Below are positions 34,308 to 34,331 of a stretch of 34,331 nt of DNA, one piece after another. Location of the stretch: the IMG/VR virus record IMGVR_UViG_3300005832_000019, positions 1-34,331 of that record, one strand, 5' to 3'. Source of the DNA: a virus. Within the stretch, counting starts at the first letter, position 1. Each line of letters begins with the position of its first letter. Below the pieces are notes generated by a model that saw only the letters and a program-made list of their open reading frames with translations, did not search any database and was not told the DNA's origin. Position numbers and translations under genes: made by a program.

Positions 34308-34331
34308 TTTTATACCTCTAATTATTCACAA

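Noticed and set aside
1-34331. Stop codon reassignment
   Set aside because: TAA, TAG and TGA each end well-supported genes at expected lengths, and conserved enzymes such as the terminase, RusA and SpoU proteins read through without in-frame stops.

Overview
The window is a contiguous piece of a tailed dsDNA bacteriophage or prophage genome. It is very AT-rich, densely packed, and carries strong GGAGG-type ribosome binding sites. TAA, TAG and TGA all act as stops, so no recoding is evident. It holds a near-complete virion module: terminase, portal, HK97-type capsid, one tail tube protein, tail assembly chaperone, 818-aa tape measure and several fibres. There is no tail sheath, so the particle is most likely a siphovirus. 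I see no integrase, DNA polymerase, helicase or primase, so replication genes probably lie outside the window. The host cannot be named from the sequence.

Layout. (1) 1-4455, rightward: small early-type genes, several with zinc-ribbon cysteine patterns, two helix-turn-helix proteins, a tRNA-like gene followed by a SpoU/TrmH-family RNA methyltransferase, a DUF3850-like protein, and a Cro/CI-like regulator whose promoter abuts its start codon. (2) 4537-5886: a leftward block of four small genes ending in a control region with a palindrome that matches one inside the early promoter at 629-657. (3) 5887-6344: a small rightward gene and a small convergent membrane protein. (4) 6367-31870, leftward: the late module. 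In transcription order it runs small terminase, large terminase, three small genes, portal, SPP1 gp7-like head protein, a 55-aa protein, holin, M15 peptidase, scaffold, major capsid protein, a 65-aa protein, a 944-aa glycosyltransferase-methyltransferase-glycosyltransferase fusion, fibres, connector, gp10-like neck protein, tail terminator, tail tube, chaperone G/GT, tape measure, distal-tail-like protein and fibre genes. (5) 31860-34331: small early or middle genes including an HNH protein, a GroES-like protein, a RusA-type resolvase and one isolated rightward gene.

How it works together. Four perfect copies of a 17-nt sequence (AAGTGATATAATAAAAA on the minus strand) sit just upstream of the portal, scaffold, 107-aa and 43-aa genes and look like a phage late promoter set. 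The glycosyltransferase fusion stands apart: a terminator precedes it and it has its own divergent promoter, as expected of a moron gene. Two homopolymer sites appear to join reading frames. One is an A11 run in the G/GT tail chaperone. The other is a canonical A-AAA-AAC site at the end of the holin that opens into the M15 peptidase frame. A plus-strand promoter plus terminator between the terminase and portal regions predicts a small RNA of about 64 nt.

Functional names rest on motifs recognised by eye. No database search was possible.
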